Shown here piece by piece: positions 1 to 9,694 of a stretch of 64,000 nucleotides of DNA. Position numbers and translations under genes: made by a program. Under the pieces are notes generated by a model. It saw nothing but the letters and a program-made list of their open reading frames with translations. It did no database searches and had not been told where the DNA came from. Location: contig NZ_JADHDA010000005.1 of NCBI RefSeq assembly GCF_015277735.1, positions 124,001 to 188,000 on the forward strand. Direction: 5' to 3'. Within the stretch, counting starts at the first letter, position 1. Every line of letters starts with the position of its first letter. The stretch comes from Psychrobacter sp. NG254. GTDB lineage: Bacteria > Pseudomonadota > Gammaproteobacteria > Pseudomonadales > Moraxellaceae.

Positions 1-52
1 TTTTTTAGGTGAGACCTAAAAGCGTTCATTGATGGTATGAGTGTTTACCCAT

Positions 53-343
53 TTACTTTTTATGTTCAGGCAAATTGATATTCATCTCTAACACATCCAA
101 ACTGTCCTCAGAGCGATGATTGATGTTGACATCATCAATCTGCACACCATTGACGTATTTATTAACCACTTCTAAGATTTCACGCTTCATTTTCTCGATA
201 CGATCAGCCGTTAGTCGGTTGTTTAAGCGGTTTTCGCTAGCAACGATAACCTTAAGTCGCTCAGTCGCTAGATTAGCGCTGCCTGTATTATTGTTATCGT
301 CAGTACCAAATAGGCTACTCCAAAATCCTTTTTTCTTCGTCAT
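53..343 (-). CDS. minE: Cell division topological specificity factor MinE
   Basis: MinE displaces MinD from the membrane and drives the pole-to-pole oscillation that restricts FtsZ rings to midcell. The 96-residue length is typical. The N-terminus (FWSSLFG) fits the membrane-targeting helix, followed by the anti-MinCD stretch (residues ~28-50, [14 protein letters not shown]) and a C-terminal dimerisation domain ending in [10 protein letters not shown]. The start lies 2 bp after the minD stop, so translation is probably coupled. It is the last gene of the minD-minE pair on the minus strand. Family assignment is firm. Confidence 0.97.
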   Translation of the reverse strand: MTKKKGFWSSLFGTDDNNNTGSANLATERLKVIVASENRLNNRLTADRIEKMKREILEVVNKYVNGVQIDDVNINHRSEDSLDVLEMNINLPEHKK

Positions 344-345
344 TA

Positions 346-1158
346 TTAACCCCCAAACCAGCGCTGTAGTAGACTCTTTTTCTTCACATCAATGTGACGT
401 AGTGGACGCTCTTCACCTAAAAAACGAGCGACGATATCATCATAGCATTGGCCAGCAACAGAATCGGTATAATGAATAACAGGCTCACCGTGGTTAGAAG
501 CCTCAAGAACAGAATGACTTTCAGGAACAACACCAAGCAATGGTACTTTCAAGATATCATTAGAGATGGTATCAATATCCATCATCTCATTTGCAGCAGC
601 ACGTTCAGGATTGTAACGAGTGATGATCAGATGCTCACGTACCGTGCCTTGATTCTCTGCCACTTTCTTGGTTTGACTCTGCAAAATACCGATAATGCGA
701 TCCGAGTCACGTACTGATGAAATCTCAGGATTAGTAACGATAATGGCCTCATCAGCATGATACATCGCTAACTGAGCACCGCGTTCGATACCAGCAGGTG
801 AGTCGCAAATGATATAGTCAAACTGCTTAGAGAGCTCATCCATCACTTCTGATACGCCCTCGTCAGTCAGTGCGTCTTTATCACGTGTTTGACTGGCAGG
901 TAGGATAAACAAATTTTCAAGCTGTTTGTCTTTGACCAGTGCTTGCGATAAGCGTGCGTTACCAGTAATAACATCCACAAAGTCATACACAATTCGATTT
1001 TCACAACCCATGATCAAGTCTAAATTACGTAGACCAACATCAAAATCGATAACAACCGTTTTATAGCCACGTAATGCTAAACCAGCGGCAAAAGACGCAC
1101 TTGTTGTGGTTTTACCCACACCGCCTTTACCTGAAGTGATTACAACTATCTTCGCCAC
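346..1158 (-). CDS. minD: Septum site-determining ATPase MinD
   Basis: Membrane-associated ParA/MRP-type ATPase that recruits MinC and is stimulated by MinE. The 270-residue protein has the deviant Walker A motif GKGGVGKTT at residues ~10-18, the switch region [10 protein letters not shown] at ~38-47, and a C-terminal amphipathic membrane-targeting helix ([11 protein letters not shown]). The start codon is GTG at 1158, supported by an AGGAG Shine-Dalgarno 9 bases upstream. minE follows 2 bp downstream. minC, usually immediately upstream, is separated by 487 bp. Confidence 0.97.
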   Translation of the reverse strand: MAKIVVITSGKGGVGKTTTSASFAAGLALRGYKTVVIDFDVGLRNLDLIMGCENRIVYDFVDVITGNARLSQALVKDKQLENLFILPASQTRDKDALTDEGVSEVMDELSKQFDYIICDSPAGIERGAQLAMYHADEAIIVTNPEISSVRDSDRIIGILQSQTKKVAENQGTVREHLIITRYNPERAAANEMMDIDTISNDILKVPLLGVVPESHSVLEASNHGEPVIHYTDSVAGQCYDDIVARFLGEERPLRHIDVKKKSLLQRWFGG

Positions 1159-1645
1159 AATGGCACACTCCTATGAATCAATGGGATATCTTTTATATGA
1201 ACAGCATAATTGCAGGATATTAGCCTACTAAATTACACTATCTGCGAAGCTAGCCTAGCATAAATAAACAAAGATTTATAGCCAGTCTATACAAAAGCAG
1301 AAAAACAACTTATAGACAAGCTATGAAGCCTTTATACTTGATCTTAATAGGCTGATATTAATGATTTTGACGTAATAATAAAGGCACCTATACCTCTTAA
1401 ATTTTGATAAAAACCAGCCTGTCTTATCGATCAACCTCTTAATTGAACCGACTCACTACATAAATAAGGTCATCAGCCTATTAAAGCAGGGCAATCTTAT
1501 TCATGATAAGTTCGACGGTCATGCAGTGTAGCCAGTTTGTTTTTCGCAAAAATCACCTGATCGTGTATTATTTTTAATAAGGTGACTATCCCTCTACATT
1601 TGATTGTTAGTAATTCGTCATCTACAGCTTATTATCTGTCTGCCG
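1159..1645. other. 487-bp intergenic region between minC and minD
   Basis: An AT-rich stretch with no convincing ORF. It must hold the minDE promoter and possibly the minC terminator. At 1553-1585 a 6-bp stem (TCACCT/AGGTGA) is followed on the minus strand by a short T run, which is a weak terminator candidate just after minC. No mobile element remnant was recognised. Confidence 0.5.
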
Positions 1646-2476
1646 CTATGCTTCATCCATTACTGTAAACACCAAACCTTCGCCTTCGACAAACCTAACC
1701 TGTACCGACTTGTCGATGACGTGTGGAGGTAAGTTATCTCGCAGGCAATAAGTCCCTGCAACTGACACCAATGAGGGGTTGAATACTTGGCAAAAAATTC
1801 GAGCGTCTTTATCACCTGTTGCGCCTGCAACCAGACGACCTTGGGCACGGCCATACACGTGTAAACTATTATCAGTGATGGCTTCAGCACCGCTATTGAT
1901 ACTACTGGTCAAAATCAAGTCACCACCGACGTGATTCAGGCTCTGTCCTGAGCGTAGCATCTGATCGTAGATGAGACTGGTGATGTGCTGAGCGTTCAGC
2001 AACATCTCTGTTGGTGCACTAGACAGGGTCGTTTCAGTCTGAGAGGTGCTAGCGGTAGCATCAGCGCTATCGTTATCACTGACACCGTTACTTGATGTGG
2101 CTTCTACAATGGGCTTAGGCGCGCTCAATGGTTTTTTGCTAGGGATAATACGCTCAATACGCTTGCCATCTGCTGGAAAGATAGCCAGACGTTGCTCAAT
2201 GGCTTGTGAGTCGAGTAAACCCGTCACAACCCCGATCGGCTGTAACCCCCATGACCACAGAAGCTCTATCAATACGGATAAATCTTGCTCTACCTCACTA
2301 TCAATTAGAATAGGGATGTTGCTTGATTTATTGCTGAGCGTTTCAGCGAGCTGTGCTTCGATAGCGCCGAGCTCATTTGTACTGAGCTGCAAGCGTGAAA
2401 AGGTCAGCATCTTGCCATAGAATGCCAAAGCGGGCGCGGTGCTTTCGGTCTGGGTATCGTTGTTTGAAACTGTCAT
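1646..2476 (-). CDS. minC: Septum site-determining protein MinC
   Basis: Inhibitor of FtsZ polymerisation, positioned by MinD. The 276-residue protein has an N-terminal FtsZ-binding domain (~15-115), a Ser/Thr/Asp-rich linker (~120-155) and a C-terminal beta-helix domain with the repeats typical of MinC (GGDLILTSSINSGAEAI and GRAQGRLVAGATGDKDARIF), which binds MinD. The linker is acidic and longer than in Escherichia coli. A GAGAG Shine-Dalgarno precedes the ATG. It lies upstream of minD on the same strand but 487 bp away, so it may have its own transcription unit. Confidence 0.95.
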   Translation of the reverse strand: MTVSNNDTQTESTAPALAFYGKMLTFSRLQLSTNELGAIEAQLAETLSNKSSNIPILIDSEVEQDLSVLIELLWSWGLQPIGVVTGLLDSQAIEQRLAIFPADGKRIERIIPSKKPLSAPKPIVEATSSNGVSDNDSADATASTSQTETTLSSAPTEMLLNAQHITSLIYDQMLRSGQSLNHVGGDLILTSSINSGAEAITDNSLHVYGRAQGRLVAGATGDKDARIFCQVFNPSLVSVAGTYCLRDNLPPHVIDKSVQVRFVEGEGLVFTVMDEA

Positions 2477-2591
2477 ATATAAACTCTCAAAATAATGCTG
2501 TCGCTACAGTCACGGTCGTATTTTTATGGTCAAATCAGGGTGTTTGGTAGTCGTGTTATGGGTTTGATAGTCATGTTACGGATTTAATCCG

Positions 2592-3677
2592 TTATAGATT
2601 TAACATGTCTTGGTGTTTCCACTGCTGCACTTTTACCTGTGCTTCAAACTCAGTCAAACTGTCTTCAATGATACTCGAAATTAAGGCATCTAATGCTGGA
2701 ACATTGGTATTTATTTGAGCAACGCCACTGGCAATGGCCACCATCAATGAATCAAGGAGATTTGGATCGAGTAGGCGTGTGTTCAGCGCATATACTACGT
2801 TTTCGCCTATATTGTGCCCGACGTGTTGCAGTTGTGACTCAATTAAGCTGCCCGCAATAGGTATCATGCGTAGGTAACGGCGTAGCTCAGGTGTATTTGC
2901 CAAACCCTCTTCAATCGCATTGCCGACTTCAGTGGCCAATATACTGCCACCGCCTGACGCTGTGGTTAACGCTTGTAGTTTGGGCACCAGCTCTGCACGT
3001 AATACAGATAATAACGCCGCTTCAATTTCATCACGATTTTTTGCAATGGTCGACTCGATGAAGGATTTATGAGTGTCTGAATTGGTGAGTTCTTGTCGAA
3101 GGTTTTGTATCGTGGTCAAAATAACACGATCAGAAAGCTCTTCTAACAGTAGATCAATATAGAACTTGATACGGTTGATCCACGTTTGCGGTAACACTTG
3201 ATAACCAAGCTGGTATAGTCGACGCCCAATAACCACCGCGCGCAGTAACCGCAAGGCGCGTAGCTGCGGGAAACAGCCAAGCACTTCATACCAATGTACA
3301 AAAGGAAAAAAGAACCAGCGATAGTAGACTTTATCCTTGATAGAGATAGCCCAGCGTAACAACAGCTCAAACACTAAAAATAGCGTAAAAAAGCCGCCAA
3401 CAGTGCGCAGCGGATCGTGCAATGTTGTTTGATACCAGATAAGCGCGTCGCTCACTGTCAGCCACTGCGCAGCATTGGCACTAAAGTTGCTCATCAAAAT
3501 AGCATCCAGACTGATCAATAATAAATCAATACTGATGGCAATAAGCATGACGATGTCATAAGTCAGTTTTAGGCGGCTTGGTTTTGGACGGTTTGGCTGC
3601 AGTGGCTCACCTTCTGCTAGATGAGGCGAGACAGGTGCTGTTAGAGGCGTGCTAGTAGAGGAGGTGGGCACAGTCAT
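2592..3677 (-). CDS. Membrane protein with voltage-sensor-like N-terminus, no pore domain
   Basis: Function unknown. After a proline-rich cytoplasmic N-terminus, residues ~40-62 and ~92-112 are membrane segments. The second contains F-LFLVFELLLR, like S2 of voltage-gated channels. Residues ~119-137 resemble S3, with WYE where channels have an acidic residue. Residues 140-155 have Arg at 140, 143, 146, 152 and 153, which is S4-like spacing. No pore helix or selectivity filter follows. The remaining ~200 residues are predicted soluble and largely helical. It is upstream of minC (115-bp gap, same strand). It may be a regulator or a divergent channel-family relative; only the topology and arginine pattern are seen directly. 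Confidence 0.6.
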   Translation of the reverse strand: MTVPTSSTSTPLTAPVSPHLAEGEPLQPNRPKPSRLKLTYDIVMLIAISIDLLLISLDAILMSNFSANAAQWLTVSDALIWYQTTLHDPLRTVGGFFTLFLVFELLLRWAISIKDKVYYRWFFFPFVHWYEVLGCFPQLRALRLLRAVVIGRRLYQLGYQVLPQTWINRIKFYIDLLLEELSDRVILTTIQNLRQELTNSDTHKSFIESTIAKNRDEIEAALLSVLRAELVPKLQALTTASGGGSILATEVGNAIEEGLANTPELRRYLRMIPIAGSLIESQLQHVGHNIGENVVYALNTRLLDPNLLDSLMVAIASGVAQINTNVPALDALISSIIEDSLTEFEAQVKVQQWKHQDMLNL

Positions 3678-3916
3678 ACCTTATAATGATAAATGGCACA
3701 AAGCGTGAATGAATTTTGGTGGTCGATACAGGTGTCAACACGCACATATTGCCGTCAATACCGTAACAACCCTCAAAAAACGATGACTAGTGACATTATC
3801 AATGAATAAGGCTAAAAAACAACCCATCTCTTACTAAAATATACGTATGGCTTTGACCATTACGATAGCGCGTGCCCTTAGTATAGTAGTTAGCTGCGTA
3901 AAGGAATCAAGCATGA

Positions 3917-4870
3917 CTATGGTTTAGGGTTTTCGGAAAAATCTGCAAGCATCTCTGTGATGCGTTGGTCTTTTTGACGCCAAACTTGTTCGACCCAATC
4001 AAACATCTGCGCTTTGATGTCTTCATCATCTTCGTAGCCGCCTTGCTTGATACCAGCAAACAAAGCGTCTGGTATGTCGATATATCTCAAATCAACGCTC
4101 AAACGTTTGATATTACCTTTCCATAGATCGCCATAACTTGGCACACCATCAGGATATACAATCGTCATATCTAATATACCATCAATATCATCACCTAAGG
4201 CGCTGATGGCTAATGACAGGCCGCCTGCTCGTGGTTTTAGCAAATGAGTATAAGGAGATTGCTGCTTGGCATGCTTGCCTTTAGTAAAGCGCGTGCCTTC
4301 TAGATAATTTAACAAGGTAAAGGGTTTGTCCTTTAAGAGCGCACAGGCACGTTTTGCCTCTTCTATATCTTTACCCTTTAACGCAGGGTTTTTTGCGATG
4401 GCTTCTTTGGAGTGCCTACGCATCATGGGAAAGTCTAAAAAGTAAAAGGCTTGACCGACAATAGGAATATAAATCAGCTCAAACTTGGTAAAAAATCGCG
4501 TCAGTGGTAGGCGCTTTTCACCAATGTATTGCACGATACTGGTGTCTACCCAAGACTGGTGATTGCTGACAAGCAAGTATTTACCATTGATATGCACATC
4601 ATCAGGTAGTGTGATTCGCCAGTCTTTGCGCGGCAGCATGTCATCAATCAAAGCACTGTTACTGCTGATCCAATAAGTAGCGATTTTAATTACAGCTTTG
4701 TCTGCGATGGGAGCGCCCGTGATGACTTTACCAACACCCATCAACCATAATGGAATGCTACCGCCAAAGCTGTTGGCTGCGATAACGCCTGTGGCTGTGG
4801 CAAGTGAGATGGCCTTACTGAGTGTTGGGGCACGCTTGTGCATTTTTCGAATGGCAGATGTCAATCGCAT
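3917..4870 (-). CDS. 1-acylglycerol-3-phosphate acyltransferase-like protein (PlsC/YihG type)
   Basis: Inner-membrane acyltransferase of the PlsC superfamily, likely transferring an acyl chain to a lysophospholipid. The HX4D motif is in NHQSWVD (~residues 103-109) and the substrate motif in LEGTRFTKGK (~190-199). The extended N-terminus with a hydrophobic segment and the 317-residue length fit the YihG-like branch better than classical PlsC (~245 residues). The start was placed at ATG 4870 because an AAAAGGA Shine-Dalgarno lies 6 bases upstream. A longer frame from TTG 4909 lacks such a signal. It appears monocistronic. The acyl acceptor cannot be told from sequence. Confidence 0.85.
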   Translation of the reverse strand: MRLTSAIRKMHKRAPTLSKAISLATATGVIAANSFGGSIPLWLMGVGKVITGAPIADKAVIKIATYWISSNSALIDDMLPRKDWRITLPDDVHINGKYLLVSNHQSWVDTSIVQYIGEKRLPLTRFFTKFELIYIPIVGQAFYFLDFPMMRRHSKEAIAKNPALKGKDIEEAKRACALLKDKPFTLLNYLEGTRFTKGKHAKQQSPYTHLLKPRAGGLSLAISALGDDIDGILDMTIVYPDGVPSYGDLWKGNIKRLSVDLRYIDIPDALFAGIKQGGYEDDEDIKAQMFDWVEQVWRQKDQRITEMLADFSENPKP

Positions 4871-5240
4871 GCTCAATCCTTTTTGTTCAATCTTATTAAA
4901 TTGTGTCAATTACCAATAGTCTGTAGCAAATATCTCATCTAATCTTCGTTAGACCAAGCCTTATTTGGCGGTATAATTTTAGCAGAATTGGGGCAGGCGA
5001 GATGAAGGTAAACGTGACTTGTGATAGCAGAAAATGCAGGATATCTGTTAAGACGATAGAGGGTGTCGGTAATATAATCTGCACTTCTCATACATAGGCA
5101 TGACAAAATATTACACACGTTTAGATTGCAGTTGCCATAATAATGGCGATAAGTACTTAAAAGATTAATGGATAATCTTTATAAAAAAGCACGATTTATA
5201 TAACTTTTACACACAAATTTGATACTTGAGAGGAAATATT
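4871..5240. other. Divergent intergenic region upstream of the OmpA-family lipoprotein
   Basis: Between two divergently transcribed genes, so it must carry both promoters. A TATAAT hexamer occurs at about 4972-4977 but without a clear -35 at good spacing. Nothing else was recognised. Confidence 0.4.
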
Positions 5241-5894
5241 ATGCGTAATACATTAATGATTGCAGCAGTAGCATCAGGTCTGGTTCTTAGCGGTTGTACT
5301 ACTACTGCTGATGGACAACAACGTTTGAATAAAACCGCTATTGGTAGCTTGGCTGGTGCAGTTGGTGGGGCCGCTATTTCTAAAGCAACTGGTGGCGACA
5401 AAACTGGTCGTGACGCAGCGATTGGTGCAGCACTAGGCGCTGGCGTTGGTTACTACATGGAGCGTCAAGCTAAGCAACTTGAGCAACAGATGGCTGGTAC
5501 TGGCGTGACTGTTGAGCAGAACCCAACGACTGGTAACATTGATCTTGTTATGCCTGGTAGCATCACGTTCTCATTCAATGATGCAACGCTTAGCCAATCA
5601 TTCAAGCCTACGCTTGATAAGCTAGCTACTACCATGAACCAGTATAACCAAAACACCATCACTATTGCCGGTCACACTGATAGTGTAGGTTCAGCATCTT
5701 ATAACATGGGTCTGTCACGTGACCGTGCTTACTCAGTTGCTAACTACTTAACGGCTCGTGGTGTTGCTTCTAACCGTGTCAATGTAGTCGCTTATGGCGA
5801 GTCGCGTCCAGTTGCAGATAACAACAGTGACTACGGTCGTCAGCAAAACCGCCGTGTTGAGCTAACAGTTAACGCTCCACAGAGCGTAAACTAA
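5241..5894 (+). CDS. OmpA-family outer membrane lipoprotein (YiaD-like)
   Basis: Peptidoglycan-associated envelope lipoprotein. The start is ATG 5241, preceded by GAGAGGA at 7 bases. An in-frame TTG at 5226 lies ahead of the Shine-Dalgarno. The signal peptide ends in the lipobox LVLSGC (~residue 18). A glycine-rich glycine-zipper region follows (residues ~35-75, AGAVGGAAISKATGGD and IGAALGAGVGYYM). Residues ~105-215 form the OmpA C-terminal domain with TITIAGHTDSVGSASYNMGLS and NRRVEL, the diaminopimelate-binding signature. The 217-residue length matches YiaD-like proteins. A strong terminator follows directly. Confidence 0.92.
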   Translation: MRNTLMIAAVASGLVLSGCTTTADGQQRLNKTAIGSLAGAVGGAAISKATGGDKTGRDAAIGAALGAGVGYYMERQAKQLEQQMAGTGVTVEQNPTTGNIDLVMPGSITFSFNDATLSQSFKPTLDKLATTMNQYNQNTITIAGHTDSVGSASYNMGLSRDRAYSVANYLTARGVASNRVNVVAYGESRPVADNNSDYGRQQNRRVELTVNAPQSVN

Positions 5895-5951
5895 TCTATA
5901 TTTTCTTATAGATATCGAGTACGTATCGTCTAGATTGAGATAGATACTCCT

Positions 5952-5982
5952 AAAAGAGTCAGCAATATGCTGGCTCTTTTTT
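5952..5982 (+). terminator. Rho-independent terminator after the OmpA-family gene
   Basis: An 11-bp stem (AAAGAGTCAGC/GCTGGCTCTTT, one G-U) with a 5-base loop AATAT and a T run, 57 bp after the stop codon. Confidence 0.9.
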
Positions 5983-6045
5983 ATGTGTTTAAGTTGGTGA
6001 TAGCAGTGGATTTTCGTAGCTTAAGTTAATATAAAATTAAATATT

Positions 6046-6064
6046 GATAATGATTATCAATAAC
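6046..6064 (+). promoter_or_regulatory. Fur box upstream of the imelysin operon
   Basis: GATAATGATTATCAATAAC matches the classical 19-bp Fur consensus at 16 of 19 positions. It lies ~170 bp upstream of the first imelysin gene, with no other gene between. It predicts repression by iron-loaded Fur, as known for imelysin/iron-regulated protein A clusters in other bacteria. The site is seen directly; binding is inferred. Confidence 0.85.
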
Positions 6065-6234
6065 ACTATAATTTACCAGTGTTTTTTATCATCACGATAT
6101 TATAAGTCTTGATTGCGCCTTATAAATAACGATGGCGTATGGATAAGGCAGCTGACTGTAATTATGGCTTGATTATCAGAATAATTGAGGCTACTTAACC
6201 AAAACAAATTTTTGCTATATTTTTGAGGATATGT

Positions 6235-7695
6235 ATGACGATTACCACAGTAAAGAGCCGTAAGATTCTACCAACTACTTTAGCTGTTGCACTGGCAGGA
6301 CTATTGATGGTGTCGGGCTGTACCAAACAAGCCGATGAGGAAACGACTGCGAGTACAGAAGCGCAGGCAGACGTAGCAAGCACTGAGTCAAGTGATGGCA
6401 TAGAGATGTCAGCGGCTGAAAAAGCACACATTGATAGATTGGTTATCAGCTATGCAAATATGGCACATGCTGCTTATAAAGACTCGCTCAACACTGCTAA
6501 AGCCTTGCAAACGGCAGTAAACACATACGTAACCACGCCAACACAAGAAAATCTAGACGCTGCCAAAGCGGCTTACAAAGCTGCACGTCAGCCATACTCA
6601 CAAACCGAAATTTTCCGTTTTGATGAAGGCTTTGTGACAGCAAATGATAAGCGCGCTATCAATAGCATCGATAGCTGGGAAGGTCAGATCAATGCTTGGC
6701 CACTGGATGAAGCACTGATTGATTATGTCAGTGATGACTATGAAGGTGAATATAATAGCAAAGACAACATCATCAATAGTGATAGTATCGCTGTGGGTAG
6801 TGTCAAGCAAGATACTACTAGCATTACGCCTGAGCTACTTGCAGAAATGAATGAGATCGGTGGTAGCGAAGCCAATGTCACGACGGGCTATCATGCCATT
6901 GAGTTCATGCTATGGGGTCAAGACACTAACGGCGTCAAAGAAGGTGCTGGCAATCGTCCAGTCACTGATTATGCGACTGAAGCTGGACAGTGTACCAGTG
7001 GTGATTCGGTCAACGAAGATGCCAGTATTTGTGAGCGCCGTGGTGATTTCTTAAAGGCAGCGACTCAATTGCTAGTGGATGATTTGACCGCGATGGAAGC
7101 CCAGTGGCAGCCTGAAACTGACAATACCTTGCGTAGTGATCTGATGGCACGTAAATATGATAACGGTCTGCGCCAAATCATGTACCAAATGGGCAGTTTA
7201 GCCTTAGGTGAGCTTGCCTCTGAGCGTATGCAGGTTGCTTTCGTTACAGGCTCTACCGAAGACGAGCATGAGTGCTTTAGTGATTTGACGCATCTGAGCT
7301 ATGCCAATAATGCCCGTGGTATCCAGAATGTCTTTAACGGTAACTATAAAACCGTCGCTGGCAAAACAGTGGGTGGCTATGGCATTAAAGACTATCTCAC
7401 GGATAACGGACATACAGAGGCTGCTGATAAATTGGCTGCTGACTTTAGCAAAGTAGAAGGTGCATTCAACGTCATCGTAGAAAAAGGTGAAAAAGACGGT
7501 ATCAAGATTGATCAGATGATCGCAACTGTCGGTCAAGCAAGTAAAGAAGGCATCTCTGCTGAAGAGCAAAATACGCGCCGTGGATGGGTTGAAGCGGGTA
7601 TCAACAGCTTGCAAGAGCTGACCGCTGGTATCGAAAACGCGGCCAAGGCTGTCGGAATTGATAATCTAGATGCAGATGCGGGTTCACAGTTTTAG
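6235..7695 (+). CDS. Imelysin-family lipoprotein (iron-regulated protein A type)
   Basis: Periplasmic, lipid-anchored imelysin protein. Related proteins are iron-regulated, and the domain is linked to EfeO-like iron handling. ATG 6235 follows a TGAGGAT Shine-Dalgarno. The signal peptide ends in the lipobox LLMVSGC (~Cys 29), followed by an acidic low-complexity linker to ~residue 60. The imelysin signature GxHxxE is present as G218-Y-H220-A-I-E223. The 486-residue length fits the longer IrpA/IcmP-like branch. It is the first gene after the Fur box and heads a cluster with a di-haem protein, a second imelysin and a DUF1513 protein, the order known from Pseudomonas aeruginosa (icmP region). Its exact biochemical activity is not settled; despite the name, a peptidase role is doubtful. 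Confidence 0.9.
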   Translation: MTITTVKSRKILPTTLAVALAGLLMVSGCTKQADEETTASTEAQADVASTESSDGIEMSAAEKAHIDRLVISYANMAHAAYKDSLNTAKALQTAVNTYVTTPTQENLDAAKAAYKAARQPYSQTEIFRFDEGFVTANDKRAINSIDSWEGQINAWPLDEALIDYVSDDYEGEYNSKDNIINSDSIAVGSVKQDTTSITPELLAEMNEIGGSEANVTTGYHAIEFMLWGQDTNGVKEGAGNRPVTDYATEAGQCTSGDSVNEDASICERRGDFLKAATQLLVDDLTAMEAQWQPETDNTLRSDLMARKYDNGLRQIMYQMGSLALGELASERMQVAFVTGSTEDEHECFSDLTHLSYANNARGIQNVFNGNYKTVAGKTVGGYGIKDYLTDNGHTEAADKLAADFSKVEGAFNVIVEKGEKDGIKIDQMIATVGQASKEGISAEEQNTRRGWVEAGINSLQELTAGIENAAKAVGIDNLDADAGSQF

Positions 7696-7953
7696 GCTCA
7701 GCTGTGATGACTAAAGGCTGTTCATGCTATTTATGATATTGCATCAGTGATGACAATTGAATGAGCATTGGCCTTTATACAGGTAAATTGGATATAGTAC
7801 ATACGTTGTCGACTAGGGTTGGCAACGTATTTTTACGAGCATGAACATGAGCTGATCAGCCAGTGTTTTAGATGGATTATGCCTAGGACGAGTAAGGGCG
7901 TGACCGCTAGCAATTTTTATGGTTCTACTCCAAAACCAAGGCGCTTAATTTTT

Positions 7954-9603
7954 ATGAAAGCCATTTATACCAAATCTTCTACTTCTCTTTTTCCTTCTAA
8001 ACGGTCAAATAACCTCCCGTCCAAGCTTGCGCTCATCATGATGGGAGCTGTGGTACTGAGTGCCTGTCAACCAACTGATAGTGTGTCCAATGACACCTCA
8101 GACAGTGAGAGCACAGCAAATACCAGCGAAAAAAACCAGCCTCTAACATCCGAGCATACCAAAAATATCGAAGCATTGGCGGGTATGCCGATGCAGCAGT
8201 TGGTCAGTTTTGATCCTCAAGAGATTAAGCAAGGCGGCGACTCTGGTATCAGTATCAGTAGTGCAGAGAGCTACTCTAAACCTTCATCGAACATAGCGGC
8301 TTCGCGCAAGGGGTCGTTTTTCATCGGCAATGCATTCTTTAAGCAGCCATGGGTCGTGGCCCCTGCCAGTACTGACAGTCGTGATGGACTGGGTGCATTG
8401 TTCAATGTGGCCGCTTGTCAGTCCTGTCATGTGAAAGACGGACGAGGCCACGCGCCGATGACCGCCGATGACGATGCAGACAGTTTGTTGATTCGTCTGT
8501 CTATGCCTGCGACCACGGACGAGCAACGAGAGCAACTAAAGAACTCGCTCATCGAAAAAGTCGTCCACCCGATGTATGGGGGGCAGCTGCAAGATCGCGG
8601 TATTCAAGGTGTGCCTGCTGAGGCGAGAATAGCGGTGCAGTGGACGGATAAGCCTGTGACTTTTGCTGATGGGTATGTCGAGACGCTACGCGCGCCCACC
8701 TTTAACTTGACCAATCCAGGTTATGGTGCTTTTGATGATGCGATGATGGTATCACCGCGTGTGGCGCTACCAATGATTGGACTGGGAATGTTAGAGCAAA
8801 TACCTGATAACGATATCAAAAAACAAGCCGTTAATCAGGATAAAAGTGGCATCAGTGGCAAGTTCAACTGGGTCATGGATCCGCAAACTGGCAAGCAAGC
8901 GCTTGGACGTTTTGGTTGGAAAGCGGGTCAAACCAAGCTGATTACTCAAAACCAAAGTGCGTTTAATGAAGACATGGGGCTAACCTCAAATATTCGTCCT
9001 AACGAGTCATGTATGCCAACGCAGACAGCTTGCTTAAAGGCGGCGACTGGGGCTGATGAGCAAGGCAATGGTAAGTCGCCTGTCGAAGTGAATGATGAAG
9101 TGGCTAAGTTTGTGGAGTTTTATACTCGTAATCTAGCAGTGCCGCATCGCCGTAACGCTGATGATGCACTCGTACTCGCTGGTAAAAAACGCTTTTATGA
9201 TATGGGTTGTCAAAGCTGCCATACGCCAAGATATCAGTTGCCAAAAACCGACGATGATCATCTTGAGCAGCATGGACAAGTGATTTATCCTTACACAGAT
9301 TTGTTATTGCATGACATGGGTGATGATCTCGCTGATCGTACAATCGCGGGTAAATTGCCGCCGAAAGATTTCCAAGTTGAGTTCTTAGCCAGCTCTTATG
9401 AGTGGCGCACACCTGCACTTTGGGGCGTGGGACTGGCTCAAACGGTTGACCCACAAGCGACGTTTTTGCACGATGGTCGTGCTCGTACGCTGATGGAGGC
9501 TGTACTGTGGCATGGCGGAGAGGCCAAAAAACAACAGCAGGAAGTATTGAAATTAGATAAGAAAGGTCGCACTGAGCTAAATGCGTTCTTAAAATCATTA
9601 TAA
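7954..9603 (+). CDS. Di-haem c-type cytochrome, thiol oxidoreductase-like (COG3488)
   Basis: Periplasmic di-haem protein of the family annotated as thiol oxidoreductase or di-haem peroxidase-like. Two CXXCH haem sites, C155QSCH and C419QSCH, lie in separate domains, as in the MauG/CcpA-type fold. The C-terminus has the family motif FLHDGRARTLMEAVLWHGGEA. The start at ATG 7954 gives a lipoprotein signal with lipobox VVLSAC. A longer frame from 7819 adds a stretch unlike a signal peptide. It sits 258 bp after the first imelysin with no terminator between, so it is probably in the same Fur-controlled operon. An electron-transfer role linked to iron uptake is inference; the haem sites are seen directly. 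Confidence 0.88.
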   Translation: MKAIYTKSSTSLFPSKRSNNLPSKLALIMMGAVVLSACQPTDSVSNDTSDSESTANTSEKNQPLTSEHTKNIEALAGMPMQQLVSFDPQEIKQGGDSGISISSAESYSKPSSNIAASRKGSFFIGNAFFKQPWVVAPASTDSRDGLGALFNVAACQSCHVKDGRGHAPMTADDDADSLLIRLSMPATTDEQREQLKNSLIEKVVHPMYGGQLQDRGIQGVPAEARIAVQWTDKPVTFADGYVETLRAPTFNLTNPGYGAFDDAMMVSPRVALPMIGLGMLEQIPDNDIKKQAVNQDKSGISGKFNWVMDPQTGKQALGRFGWKAGQTKLITQNQSAFNEDMGLTSNIRPNESCMPTQTACLKAATGADEQGNGKSPVEVNDEVAKFVEFYTRNLAVPHRRNADDALVLAGKKRFYDMGCQSCHTPRYQLPKTDDDHLEQHGQVIYPYTDLLLHDMGDDLADRTIAGKLPPKDFQVEFLASSYEWRTPALWGVGLAQTVDPQATFLHDGRARTLMEAVLWHGGEAKKQQQEVLKLDKKGRTELNAFLKSL

Positions 9604-9694
9604 AAACAATACGACCAAATACAGTGTGTGACCTGTTTTTGATAATGATGTACATACGATATAACTGACTACTTATAATATTACCGAGAAACTT

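Noticed and set aside
1..21. Palindrome TTTTTTAGGT/ACCTAAA at the window edge after minE
   Set aside because: It may be part of a terminator but the needed T run on the minus strand would lie outside the window.
7204..7614. A 136-codon antisense frame in the first imelysin gene
   Set aside because: Shadow of a well-supported gene, with no independent signal.
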